Source: Anaerolineae bacterium (lineage in GTDB: Bacteria; Chloroflexota; Anaerolineae; Promineifilales; Promineifilaceae). Taken from it: DNA of 64,000 nt. The stretch covers positions 1-64,000 of the forward strand of contig JAUIAP010000025.1 in NCBI GenBank assembly GCA_030425205.1, given 5' to 3'. Positions 9,359 to 17,925 of this stretch are shown piece after piece (within the stretch, counting starts at the first letter, position 1; each line of letters begins with the position of its first letter). The position numbers and the translations under genes are program-made. The notes under the pieces are model-generated. The model was not told where the DNA came from and made no database searches. It saw nothing but the letters and a program-made list of their open reading frames with translations.

Positions 9359-10711
9359 ATGGATCTCTTTAAGAAAAAACCAATCAACCGCATCGCTGTA
9401 CTAAGCGTCCACACCTGCCCGCTTGCAATGTTGGGCGGGAAGAAGACGGGTGGCATGAACGTCTACGTGCGCGACTTCTGTTCTGAACTGGCGCGACGCG
9501 GCGTCATGGTGGATGTATTCACCCGTTCACAAGACAGTTGTGTGCCTTCTATCCATGAGTTGGGGGCGACAGGGCGCGTGATTCATATTGCAGCAGGCCC
9601 AGAAGAGCCGTTGCCTGTGCCAGAGGTTGCCAACTATCTTGATGAGTTTGTTAGCGGTGTTGTTGCCTTTGCCGCCCATGAAGGGATCACCTATGACCTG
9701 ATCCATAGTCACTACTGGCTGTCTGGGCTGGTTGCAGGACGCTTACAATCGTTTTGGGATGATTTACCGATTGTCCAAATGTTCCATACGTTAGGACATA
9801 TGAAAAATCAAATCGCCACCAACGATGCGCATCGTGCGCCCCAATCGCGCATTGATGGCGAGATGAAGGTGATTCATGACATTGCCGATGTCGTCATCGC
9901 GGCGACGCCGGCCGAAGAAGCACAGCTAATTGAACTTTACGGAGCTGATCCGCAGCGGATTTCGATTGTGCCGCCCGGCGTTGACTTGCAACGGTTTGCG
10001 ACCATTTCACGCAAGAAGGCAAAACAATGTGTTGGATTGGATAGAGATGGGCAGAACATTTTGTTTGTCGGCCGAATTGAACCCCTCAAGGGAATCGACA
10101 CCCTGCTACAAGCAATTGGTATCTTACGCGAGCGCAGCCCGCATGTCCTCAACGCCGTCTCTGTCACAATCGTCGGTGGCGACCCTAATGCCGACACGCT
10201 TGATGCGGAGATGGCTCGCCTGCAAACGATGCGCGAGGCATTGGGATTACAAGAGCTTGTTACATTTGTTGGCTCAAAAGACCAGATGATGCTGCCGTTC
10301 TACTACGCCGCATCAGAAATTGTCGTCATGCCAAGCCACTATGAGTCGTTTGGACTGGTTGCGCTGGAAGCAATGGCGATGGGAACGCCCGTGATTGCCT
10401 CAGAAGTGGGCGGGTTGGCCCATCTCGTCCGCGACGGCGTGACGGGCTATCACGTGCCTAGCCGTGACCCGTTAGCGATGGCGCAAAAGATGTTTGCGCT
10501 GCTCAACGACTCGGTCGAGCAGTGGCAAATGGGGGCATCGGCACGTGCCTACGCACGCAAATATGCATGGTCACAGATTGTCGATACCTGTTGGGAAATT
10601 TATCAATCGCTGCTTTGGGAACGTACCGAAGATGTTGAACTGCTCCCACACACCTTGTTCATGCCTGAATTCTCCTTCCAGCCACCATCTTCCTTGCCGT
10701 TCGCCGTTTAG
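9359..10711 (+). CDS. GT4 glycosyltransferase, sucrose-phosphate-synthase/MshA-like
   Basis: 450 residues, cytoplasmic, GT-B fold. The N-terminal domain has the glycine-rich acceptor loop (GGKKTGGMNVYVRDF), HSHYWLSG and MFHTLGHMKN, which resemble MshA and bacterial sucrose-phosphate synthase. The C-terminal donor domain has GRIEPLKGIDTLLQA and the EX7E-type nucleotide-sugar site in SHYESFGLVALEAMAMGTP. Retaining transfer from a nucleotide sugar is expected from the family. Whether the acceptor is inositol phosphate, fructose 6-phosphate or a lipid cannot be told. Length is normal for the family. Confidence 0.88.
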   Translation: MDLFKKKPINRIAVLSVHTCPLAMLGGKKTGGMNVYVRDFCSELARRGVMVDVFTRSQDSCVPSIHELGATGRVIHIAAGPEEPLPVPEVANYLDEFVSGVVAFAAHEGITYDLIHSHYWLSGLVAGRLQSFWDDLPIVQMFHTLGHMKNQIATNDAHRAPQSRIDGEMKVIHDIADVVIAATPAEEAQLIELYGADPQRISIVPPGVDLQRFATISRKKAKQCVGLDRDGQNILFVGRIEPLKGIDTLLQAIGILRERSPHVLNAVSVTIVGGDPNADTLDAEMARLQTMREALGLQELVTFVGSKDQMMLPFYYAASEIVVMPSHYESFGLVALEAMAMGTPVIASEVGGLAHLVRDGVTGYHVPSRDPLAMAQKMFALLNDSVEQWQMGASARAYARKYAWSQIVDTCWEIYQSLLWERTEDVELLPHTLFMPEFSFQPPSSLPFAV

Positions 10712-10730
10712 GAGAGTTGTCAGTCGAATT

Positions 10731-11642
10731 CTATAGGCCAAAAATCTGAATAAATGCAACCAGCGTGATTGGGCTGAGCAGTGTTGAGATCACAACCGCC
10801 GTCGTCATTGCTTTGGGGAGTAGATTAAATTCGGTGGCAACAATGATGGTCGCAACGGCGACGGGGGTAGCCATTTCGATGATGCTGACGGAACGTGTTA
10901 GCCCTTCAAAACCAAACAAGATAGTCAACCCAATCGCTACAAGCGGTGCAATGATCAAGCGCAGACCAATGGCAGGCAGCACAATGCGGACATCCCCAAA
11001 GTCGCGCACGTCCGCCATCTGCATTCCCAACACGATAATCATCACTGGAACCGCGCCGCGCCCAGCGATGGTGATGGCCGAGTTTAGCGGCGTTGGCACA
11101 GTGAGTTGAAATGCGGAGACGACAATGGCAGCCACGACCGCGTAGAGGACGGGTAAGCGCGTCAAGCCTTGCAACGAGTTGCGCCATGATTGAGAGCCAT
11201 ACGAGGCGAGAATCACCCCCACCGTATAGATCAACATCCCAGAAACGACCATGAAGGGGCCAGCACGTGCGACACCCTCCATGCCATAACGCAACTCAGT
11301 GAGCGGTAGCCCCATGTTGCCAACATTGCCAAACATGGCGACAAAGATGAGAAAGATGGTGTGCTTGCGGTTTAGGTTGAGAATTCGGCCGATTATCCAC
11401 CCAACCAGCCCCATTGAGCTGATCCCCACAAACGCAAACAGTAATATCTGACCCAACTCGCCCGCCTCGACTGTCGAATTGACTAAGAGATCAAAAAATA
11501 GCGCAGGACTAAACACATAGAACGTCAGCCGCGACACGGTCTGCTTGTCTAACGCCAGCCAGCGGCGTAACGCAAAACCAACCCCCGCTACCAAGAAGAT
11601 AGGGAGGATGTTATTAAAGACGACGTTGAGGATTTCAGACAA
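10731..11642 (-). CDS. AEC family transporter
   Basis: 303 residues with about 8-10 hydrophobic segments in the auxin-efflux-carrier pattern (PF03547). It opens with the typical NILPIFLVAGVGFALRRW and has a VFGNVGNMGLPL-like segment (AMFGNVGNMGLPL) in the family's conserved Asn/Gly-rich position. It would export a small organic anion across the cytoplasmic membrane; substrate unknown. The open frame starts with TTG at 11642 and has no clear ribosome site, so the exact start is uncertain. It is convergent with the GT4 gene, with only 19 nt between them. Confidence 0.85.
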   Translation of the reverse strand: MSEILNVVFNNILPIFLVAGVGFALRRWLALDKQTVSRLTFYVFSPALFFDLLVNSTVEAGELGQILLFAFVGISSMGLVGWIIGRILNLNRKHTIFLIFVAMFGNVGNMGLPLTELRYGMEGVARAGPFMVVSGMLIYTVGVILASYGSQSWRNSLQGLTRLPVLYAVVAAIVVSAFQLTVPTPLNSAITIAGRGAVPVMIIVLGMQMADVRDFGDVRIVLPAIGLRLIIAPLVAIGLTILFGFEGLTRSVSIIEMATPVAVATIIVATEFNLLPKAMTTAVVISTLLSPITLVAFIQIFGL

Positions 11643-11670
11643 GAGTCTTGCGCGTTACGTGACGACCGTT

Positions 11671-12615
11671 CTAATCATTATCAAAATGATCGAAGTCAAT
11701 CTCTTTACTCATCCAGTCCATCTCTTCGATGGCTTCTTCGATCAGCTCTTGCAGATGGTCGAGTTCGGGGTCTTCGAGCATCTCGTTGAGGATGCGTGAG
11801 GCGGTGTTGCCACCCACTTTGGCGAGGGCTGTCACTGCGGCGATCTGAACCGCGCCATCTTCATCATAGGCGAGTTGTGCCAACGTCGTGATCGCCTCAC
11901 TGTCACCAATGCCACCAGCCGCACGGGCAGCCTCTGCACGCATGTCTGCATAGGGGCTTTCCATTTCGTCAAGGACCGTTCCCAGCCAGCGTTCGTCGGC
12001 ACTGTTACCCATTGCAAAGAGCGCACTCACTTGCAAATCATAGTCGCCGCTTTCGTAGGCGGCTTCGATCAACGGTGGCACGCGCTCATCGCCCGACGCG
12101 CCCATTCCCTCAAGTGCGGCACATCGCACAGGTAGGGCGACACGGCTATCGACATGCTGTTCGTGCAGCGCATTGACAACGCGGTCACGCACATAGCTGG
12201 AAATCTGTCCCCATTCGCCAAGCAGGACATAGTGAGCCAATGCTTTGGCGGCGGCGTGGCGCACTTCGAGGCTGTCGTCGCTTTGCATCAGTCTAATAAT
12301 CGTACTGACGACATTGGTATTTTCGGAGTCCCAAAGACCATCGAGCGCAGCAACGCGCACGGCCGCGTTTTCATCTTGCAGGAGATCCGCAAAAACGGGA
12401 CTAAATTCAACCTCAAAGCTCTCTTCACTGAGGTCGGCCAAATGACGGGCGATGATTTCACGCCGCTCTTCAGGCGCACTCTCCCAGCGAGCACGGAACT
12501 CTTCCGCATCATCTGGTTTCATATCTGAGAGACGGAAAAGGTGGGGGATTTCGACGTCGTTTTCCCCAAATAAAGCGTCTAAAATGAACGCGAATTTTGT
12601 TATGTCAGTTGTCAT
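11671..12615 (-). CDS. HEAT-repeat protein
   Basis: About 314 residues, acidic and soluble. From residue about 75 onward it is a series of HEAT/PBS-lyase-type helical repeats (for example AAVRVAALDGLWD, LEVRHAAAKALAHY, ADMRAEAARAAGGIGD, GAVQIAAVTALAKVG). Such scaffolds bind proteins, and no enzymatic motif is present. ATG 12615 is chosen over the earlier start because AAGGA sits about 9 nt upstream. It lies 29 nt upstream of the AEC gene on the same strand. No functional prediction beyond protein-protein interaction is justified. Confidence 0.85.
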   Translation of the reverse strand: MTTDITKFAFILDALFGENDVEIPHLFRLSDMKPDDAEEFRARWESAPEERREIIARHLADLSEESFEVEFSPVFADLLQDENAAVRVAALDGLWDSENTNVVSTIIRLMQSDDSLEVRHAAAKALAHYVLLGEWGQISSYVRDRVVNALHEQHVDSRVALPVRCAALEGMGASGDERVPPLIEAAYESGDYDLQVSALFAMGNSADERWLGTVLDEMESPYADMRAEAARAAGGIGDSEAITTLAQLAYDEDGAVQIAAVTALAKVGGNTASRILNEMLEDPELDHLQELIEEAIEEMDWMSKEIDFDHFDND

Positions 12616-12679
12616 GTTGATGTTCCTTATTCGATGAAGAGTCATGTCATTCGACTCTGCGCACTCGACATCCCATCAA

Positions 12680-12707
12680 TAAAAAACGCGAGTGCGAACA
12701 CTCACGT
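12680..12707 (-). terminator. Intrinsic terminator of the gamma-CA-like gene
   Basis: On the minus strand ACGTGAGTG, loop TTCG, then CACTCGCGT is followed by TTTTTT. The stem is 9 bp with one mismatch and the loop is a stable tetraloop. It lies 51 nt past the stop of the 12758-13282 gene. Confidence 0.85.
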
Positions 12708-12757
12708 CTGTTTGAAAAATTGATTTTAGTCAATAGACGGATGAACGTCGCTAAATC

Positions 12758-13282
12758 TTACGTCAGAGATTGAGCAGCGCGATGAAGGTCGCTGGTGGCG
12801 AGATAGTGTTGGGGGGCTTCTACGAGACGGGCGGCAAGTTCGGCCGAAACTGCCCCCACAATTTTACCCGGCACGCCTGCCACAATCATGCGCGCGGGAA
12901 CCGTAAAGTTTTCGCGCACGACCGTTCCCGCCGCTACCACTGCGCCTGCGCCGACGTGCGCCCCATCAAGCACAGTTGCGTTCATGCCGATCAATACACC
13001 ATCCTCAACGACGCAGCCCTCCAAGACAGCCGCGTGTCCAATTGTCACATCTGCACCGATAACCGTGCTGTGCTGATCGTTACAATGGATGACGACATTA
13101 TCTTGTACACTGGTGCGTGCGCCGATGGTGATAAAGTTGATGTCTCCACGCAGGACAGCCCCATACCAAACGGATGCGCCCGCGTCGATCGTCACATCCC
13201 CCACAACGGTGGCTGTGCTGGCTAGGAACGCATCGGCCGAAATCTGGGGCAATCTGTCGGGTAAAGTCAATATCGTTGTCAT
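12758..13282 (-). CDS. Gamma-carbonic-anhydrase family protein with altered zinc site
   Basis: 174 residues, a left-handed beta-helix of hexapeptide repeats throughout. In gamma-class enzymes three His bind zinc, with spacing 17 and then 5 residues in related short homologues. Here His66 (VVIHCND) and His83 (TIGHAAV) are in place, but the third position is Glu88 (VLEGC where LHGC is usual). The structural parts WYGAVLRGD and the GVPGKIVG end are intact. It may therefore bind a metal differently or act as an acyltransferase-like or structural protein. The start ATG 13282 has no strong ribosome site. It is divergent from the 13357 gene. Confidence 0.85.
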   Translation of the reverse strand: MTTILTLPDRLPQISADAFLASTATVVGDVTIDAGASVWYGAVLRGDINFITIGARTSVQDNVVIHCNDQHSTVIGADVTIGHAAVLEGCVVEDGVLIGMNATVLDGAHVGAGAVVAAGTVVRENFTVPARMIVAGVPGKIVGAVSAELAARLVEAPQHYLATSDLHRAAQSLT

Positions 13283-13356
13283 ATGCCGATTATATGCAAC
13301 TTGGCTTCACAATACCGCGTAATGTGCATAAGACAACCTCTATTGGAGAAAATGCG

Positions 13357-13881
13357 ATGCAAAAAAAATTTAGCAAATTACTCAACGAACAACTTATCTG
13401 GAAGAAGGATGGCATATTTAAAGCAGCCTACACGCTTTATCACGGTGAGCTGCCAATCGCGCATTTTCGACAAGAGTCAGGTCTGCTCAAGTCAGATGTG
13501 TCGATCTATCTGGCGGGTGCAGAAGAGCCGTTGTTTATTTTTCGGCCGAAAGGGATTATCAATAGTAAGCTAGAGGTCGAATCGGATGACATCGACTTTA
13601 TCCCTGCCAAACTCAAACTCCTGCCATGGAACAAAGGGCTCAGCGTTCAATTTGCCAACGGCAACAGCTATATCTGGAAATCCTTCGATTTTTGGGGGCA
13701 AAAGTGGCGGCTTACAACGGCCGATGGCCGGAAAATCGCCAAACTAAAATTGAACAAATGGGGTTCAACTGGGACCATCACGGTCGATTCTGACGATCCA
13801 TCGCCCGCAGAACTCAATCTCTTGATCTTTGCGGGTTGGGCACAATACATGCTTTTGATGCAGGCCGCCGCCGCCGCATAG
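13357..13881 (+). CDS. Unrecognised 174-residue protein
   Basis: I do not recognise this family. It is a soluble, beta-strand-rich and basic protein with alternating hydrophobic residues and many aromatic positions (SYIWKSFDFWGQKWRL), then a terminal hydrophobic stretch LLIFAGWAQYMLLM ending in five alanines. The general look (short strands, Trp-Arg-Leu, LFIFRPKG) could fit a tubby/LURP-one-like barrel, but that is a guess. Start ATG 13357 is fixed by GGAG 8 nt upstream (TTGGAGAAAATGCG); the frame is open further upstream but overlaps the divergent gene there. A hairpin follows the stop. Confidence 0.7.
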   Translation: MQKKFSKLLNEQLIWKKDGIFKAAYTLYHGELPIAHFRQESGLLKSDVSIYLAGAEEPLFIFRPKGIINSKLEVESDDIDFIPAKLKLLPWNKGLSVQFANGNSYIWKSFDFWGQKWRLTTADGRKIAKLKLNKWGSTGTITVDSDDPSPAELNLLIFAGWAQYMLLMQAAAAA

Positions 13882-13882
13882 A

Positions 13883-13950
13883 TTATCAGGATATCAGGTG
13901 GTCATCACATGGCACAATGCTGACCACCTGACTATCTGAATTCCTGACGA
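13883..13950 (+). repeat. Repeat-armed hairpin after the 174-residue gene
   Basis: TCAGGTGGTCA (13894-13904) pairs exactly with TGACCACCTGA (13921-13931). The outer parts of both arms are variants of the same short unit (ATCAGGATATCAGG left, ACTATCTGAATTCCTGA right). It may act as a terminator, although no T-run follows. It belongs to the family of spacer hairpins made of short degenerate repeats. Confidence 0.65.
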
Positions 13951-14132
13951 CGCTCTTGCTGATCGCCTCACGCCCACCGTCCACTCAAACTCAATCCCCG
14001 TCGCGCTGAAAATATTCACGCATTGTTGACATTTAGCCATCCCCCTCTATACTTATCCATAGATTATAGAAGTACCACAATCTAATAGATCGATGCCGCA
14101 AGCAGTTTTTGTGTGCAGCGAAGGATTTTGTC

Positions 14133-14852
14133 ATGTCGCCACTGGATAGCGCAATTGACGTAATCGGTACGCTTGGCGCGTACTTTGTATTGATTTTGAC
14201 CCTCTCTCTGACCGTTGAAATCGTTTTAGACAGTCTTAAAATGAACGCATGGCTCAATAAGAAGGTCAAAAGCCATGAATGGTTGAGCTTTCTCGACGTG
14301 CAGAAAAAGCGCGTTTCCCCCGAACAGTTGATGCACGATATTAGCTATTGGGTTCCCAATCGCTCGCAAGCCGAGCTACAGATTGCCGCACTCAACCAAT
14401 TTTCACAAGGGTTTGGCGTTGCGCTCAACGATTTGACAGAAGGGGTTGATGCGACGATTGCGATGACCAACGACCTCATTTCACTGACAGGCATGACACG
14501 CCATGCTGCCCAAGTTCAGCATAAAATCGCGGCACGCTTAGCGGCCGTGCGCCAATTGTATGACGTTGAAGAGAGTGTACGCATCGCTCGCCTGCGCCGC
14601 ATCTCGGCCGTTTTGGGTATTCTGATTGCCGTTCCGATGCAGCTCAATGCGTTTGCCTATCTCGCGCCACTGCTGGCTCCCGGTGTGCAGGAACAGGTCA
14701 ATAACCCATACATGGCTCTTTGTGGGGCGTTATTGACGGGCTTGGCATCGAGCGCGGGAAGTTCATTTTGGCACGATGTGATCGACCGAATGCGGGCGGT
14801 CAAAGAGTCGGCGCGCGCATTGCAAACGCTGGCGAAGCCAACCCTTTCTTAA
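14133..14852 (+). CDS. Unrecognised membrane protein
   Basis: About 239 residues. One N-terminal membrane segment (residues about 10-32, GTLGAYFVLILTLSL) is followed by a long cytosolic alpha-helical region. Two C-terminal hydrophobic segments follow (AVLGILIAVPMQLNAFAYLAPL and ALCGALLTGLASSAGSSFW, quoted in parts). ATG 14133 is preceded by AAGGA at a good distance; the upstream start at 14109 is less likely. No family recognised. It is convergent with and only 13 nt from the 14866-16383 gene. Confidence 0.7.
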   Translation: MSPLDSAIDVIGTLGAYFVLILTLSLTVEIVLDSLKMNAWLNKKVKSHEWLSFLDVQKKRVSPEQLMHDISYWVPNRSQAELQIAALNQFSQGFGVALNDLTEGVDATIAMTNDLISLTGMTRHAAQVQHKIAARLAAVRQLYDVEESVRIARLRRISAVLGILIAVPMQLNAFAYLAPLLAPGVQEQVNNPYMALCGALLTGLASSAGSSFWHDVIDRMRAVKESARALQTLAKPTLS

Positions 14853-14865
14853 ATTATCGGGGTAT

Positions 14866-16383
14866 TTATTCGTCGTCACGCGAGAAAAACCGCTTGACCG
14901 ATCCCACAATTACGCCAACTTCAATCAGTGAGCCGAGCTGATTTGCCATCCGCCACATGCCGCCATGGTTGGCGCCTTCCATGAAGAGCTCTTCGGGATT
15001 GTTGAGCGGCACATCAGGGTGGGAGGCGGACGCTTCATAAGCGAGATCATTGATGAGAAGGGCGGTCATAATGGCATTGGTTGTTTTCGGCCGAAAAATC
15101 TCCACTCCAAACTGTTCTGCTCCCGCATAACCCGCCATAAACAGCTTGTTTTTTGTCACTGAATAGGTGTACGTTGCCGGTGCGACATTGCACGAAACGA
15201 TATGCCCCTCATCGCGTGCGACGACAGAACGCCAGCGTTGAATGCGCTTTGCCAAGGTGTAATTCGGCCCTTGCTGGGTGACAAGGCTGTTGATGATGCC
15301 ATAGCGTCGCCCCTCTTCACTCAGAACGATACGGCGCACGTTGCGGGCAAACAGACGCGAATTGGAGACGGTGCTAACGAGTGAGCGAATCGGCCGAAAT
15401 GTCGTGGGTTCCGCATAGCGGTCTTGCGCCGCGTCGACGACATCAGACGGAACCGCCATAACATCGGTAGGCGTGAGTAGAAAGGCGAGATTGATCGGAT
15501 GGGTTGCGCGCTCCATCACCGTTTTCACGATGACATCCATCGCCACCGCCACCCGCACAAAGTCGCCACTATCGAGGTAGGCATAACCACCCAACGTCAA
15601 TGGACGATTCAAGCCAACGAGCCATGTGATAATCTCCGGCGCGTCGCTAATCAGATTGGCACCCGCCAAGCCAGCCAATTCACTGTCACTCATATCGGCC
15701 ATGTGCGCTGCTTGCAGCGGGAAGATCAGTGTACCGGCCGATTGGCGCGCCGTGCTGATCAGGCGTTCCCAGACGGCTGCGCGATTGAGATCGACGGCGA
15801 TGACAGTTGCGCCCATTTCCAACAGGGTGCGGTAGGGTCCAATCTCTGCGCCTGCGCCCATCAAGACAAAAGCGGGTAACTCATCGATCCAAGTTGGATT
15901 GTCCATGACGCGCATGACAGCCGCTGCATGACTTTCTTCAACGATCCCGCGTTGTTGCCATTCTTGCAGTTGCGTGCGGAGCGAGTCGCCTGATAACGTT
16001 TTCTTTTTGTAGGGTATCGTCAGCGGTCGCGGACTGCCCGTGCCATGAATGATGCCCGTCTCAAAGAGAGGTTGATCGTAGCGTGACATGGCGGCGGCCA
16101 ACGGTTGGCACTGTCCATCCCGTTCAAACTCAAACAGTCTATAGACGGCTGATAGGCCAGATTGGGCAATTGCGCGGGCATTATCGGCCGATTCCACCCC
16201 CGCTTCCGTCATTCGTTCAAAATATTGCCGATAATTTTTACGCCAATTCGCTTCGTTGCGCGCGCGTTTGGAATCGGCCGAACTCGCTGCCCCCAACGCT
16301 GCCGCAACAATTTCCATCCCTGCACTCGTTGTGCTGCGTTTGCCGTTTTTATCCTTTGGAAAAACTACACCTTGATCTGCCAT
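14866..16383 (-). CDS. Unrecognised 505-residue protein with Rossmann-like core
   Basis: About 505 residues, soluble. I do not recognise the family. Residues about 175-205 contain FVLMGAGAEIGPYRTLLEMG followed by TVIAVDLNRAAVWERL. This glycine-rich loop and acidic strand end are typical of a nucleotide- or SAM-binding Rossmann fold. The C-terminal third has a conserved-looking CNVAPATYTYSVTKNKLF segment and ends in KRFFSRDDE. ATG 16383 is chosen because GGAG lies 7 nt upstream; the longer frame to 16521 lacks support. It is divergent from the TRAP binding-protein gene. A dehydrogenase or methyltransferase is possible. Confidence 0.72.
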   Translation of the reverse strand: MADQGVVFPKDKNGKRSTTSAGMEIVAAALGAASSADSKRARNEANWRKNYRQYFERMTEAGVESADNARAIAQSGLSAVYRLFEFERDGQCQPLAAAMSRYDQPLFETGIIHGTGSPRPLTIPYKKKTLSGDSLRTQLQEWQQRGIVEESHAAAVMRVMDNPTWIDELPAFVLMGAGAEIGPYRTLLEMGATVIAVDLNRAAVWERLISTARQSAGTLIFPLQAAHMADMSDSELAGLAGANLISDAPEIITWLVGLNRPLTLGGYAYLDSGDFVRVAVAMDVIVKTVMERATHPINLAFLLTPTDVMAVPSDVVDAAQDRYAEPTTFRPIRSLVSTVSNSRLFARNVRRIVLSEEGRRYGIINSLVTQQGPNYTLAKRIQRWRSVVARDEGHIVSCNVAPATYTYSVTKNKLFMAGYAGAEQFGVEIFRPKTTNAIMTALLINDLAYEASASHPDVPLNNPEELFMEGANHGGMWRMANQLGSLIEVGVIVGSVKRFFSRDDE

Positions 16384-16616
16384 CTTTGCTCCAATAAGTT
16401 TGTGTTCACTTAGGACTAACACCACCATTGCCCATAAGATGCTGTTGGTCGCCCATTGTGGCGCTATTTCTACCGTGCCATCCGCTATTCTTTCGCCAAA
16501 AACGCCGATTTTGTTGCACACCTAATGAACATCTATACAATTGCTAATGTAAGAATCTTATTGGTTCTGCACACGGTAAGCACCAAGACAACTTCATCTC
16601 AAGGAGAAGATAGCTT

Positions 16617-17774
16617 ATGGAACGTAGAGAGTTTTTGAAAATGGCTGGTCCCGGCGTTGCGGCCGCGACTGCGCTAGGAATTGTCGGCTGCAACACGGCC
16701 GAACCAACCGATAATGCTGTTGTGGCTGATAATTCGGCCGAAATTCAAGCGGAAACGGCGAGCGATTCTGCACTCCCAGAAATCAATTGGGAAATTGCAA
16801 CAAGTTGGCCGCTTTCACTCGACACGATTTTTGGGGGCGCGGAGATTTTCTCCAACCGCCTGAGCCAATTGACACAGGGCAAATTTACCTGTGTCGCACG
16901 CGCCGCAGGTGAGCTAACTGGCGGAACCCAAGTTCTCGACGCTGTTCAGGAAAATTCCGTTCCGATTGGTCACACCGCATCCTATTATTACACTGGCAAA
17001 AGCCCCGCCACCGCCTTTGGCACCGCGCTGCCTTTTGGCTTGACCGCGCGTCAACAAAATGCATGGCTCTATGAAGGCGGCGGTCTGCAATTAATGCAGG
17101 ATTTCTATCGTGACCGCTTTGGCGTGATCCAATTTCCTGCTGGCAATACGGGCGCCCAAATGGGTGGTTGGTACAATAAGGAGATCAACGGCGTCAGCGA
17201 TCTACAGGGCCTTGTGATGCGGATTCCGGGCTTAGGTGGCGAAGTGATGAGCCGACTCGGCTCAACCGTGCAGGTGTTGGCAGGTGGGGAAATCTACCAA
17301 GCGCTCGAAACGGGTGCGATTGATGCGACGGAGTGGGTCGGCCCCTATGATGATCAAAAGATGGGCTTCCATAAAGTCGCTAAGTACTATTACTATCCCG
17401 GCTGGTGGGAACCGGGTCCAACACTTGAAGTCCAAATCAATTTAGAGGAATGGAACAAGTTGCCAGAAGTTTATCAGGCCGCTGTGGCTGCCTCTGCCGT
17501 CGAAGCAAATATGGGCATGTTGGCGCGCTATGATGTGAAGAATGTTGGGGCCTTGGCAACGCTTCGCGCTGAGTCAGATGTTGAGCTGCGCCCCTTCTCA
17601 GATGAAGTGTTGCAGGCGGCAAGCGAAGCATCATTTGCCCTCTACGATGAGTACATCCAATCTGATAGCGATTTTGCCGCTATTTTCCCGGAGTGGAATA
17701 ACTTCCGGCTCGGACTACAAGATTGGCACAGCTTCAACGAGAATCGCTACAATGAGTTTATCAGTAGGACATAG
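16617..17774 (+). CDS. TRAP transporter substrate-binding protein, DctP family
   Basis: 385 residues, exported. The N-terminus ERREFLKMAG is a twin-arginine signal; a Cys follows in GIVGCNTAEP, so it may be a Tat-exported lipoprotein. The mature part is a DctP/TakP-type binding protein (PF03480), with INWEIATSWPLSLDTIF, the ligand-site region around the conserved Arg in MRIPGLGGE, and GAIDATEWVGPYDD, the signature of the TakP branch that binds 2-oxoacids. AAGGAG lies 9 nt before ATG. It would deliver an organic anion to the DctQM permease encoded just downstream on the opposite strand. Confidence 0.92.
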   Translation: MERREFLKMAGPGVAAATALGIVGCNTAEPTDNAVVADNSAEIQAETASDSALPEINWEIATSWPLSLDTIFGGAEIFSNRLSQLTQGKFTCVARAAGELTGGTQVLDAVQENSVPIGHTASYYYTGKSPATAFGTALPFGLTARQQNAWLYEGGGLQLMQDFYRDRFGVIQFPAGNTGAQMGGWYNKEINGVSDLQGLVMRIPGLGGEVMSRLGSTVQVLAGGEIYQALETGAIDATEWVGPYDDQKMGFHKVAKYYYYPGWWEPGPTLEVQINLEEWNKLPEVYQAAVAASAVEANMGMLARYDVKNVGALATLRAESDVELRPFSDEVLQAASEASFALYDEYIQSDSDFAAIFPEWNNFRLGLQDWHSFNENRYNEFISRT

Positions 17775-17852
17775 ACAACTCGCCGCAAGCAGCGGCTCAC
17801 AACTTGGTTTTTAGATTTGCCCGTGCACTTACGGCGCGAAAAATGTTTATCT

Positions 17853-17893
17853 AAAGGGGTCTTATGGCGCAGCCATAAGACCCCTTTAACTAT
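17853..17893. terminator. Bidirectional terminator between TRAP genes
   Basis: AAAGGGGTCTTATGGC (17853-17868) pairs exactly with 17872-17887 across a 3-nt loop. A/T-rich flanks lie on both sides. It separates the binding-protein gene from the convergent dctM. Confidence 0.9.
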
Positions 17894-17925
17894 TTTCATG
17901 CGCTGGTCAAATAGGCTAAAATCAA

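Noticed and set aside
12770-13225. 151-residue frame antisense to the gamma-CA gene
   Set aside because: Shadow of hexapeptide-repeat codons; rich in Cys/His/Arg with no ribosome site.
13174-13356. Upstream extension of the 174-residue protein
   Set aside because: It would overlap the divergent gamma-CA gene, and the ribosome site points to ATG 13357.
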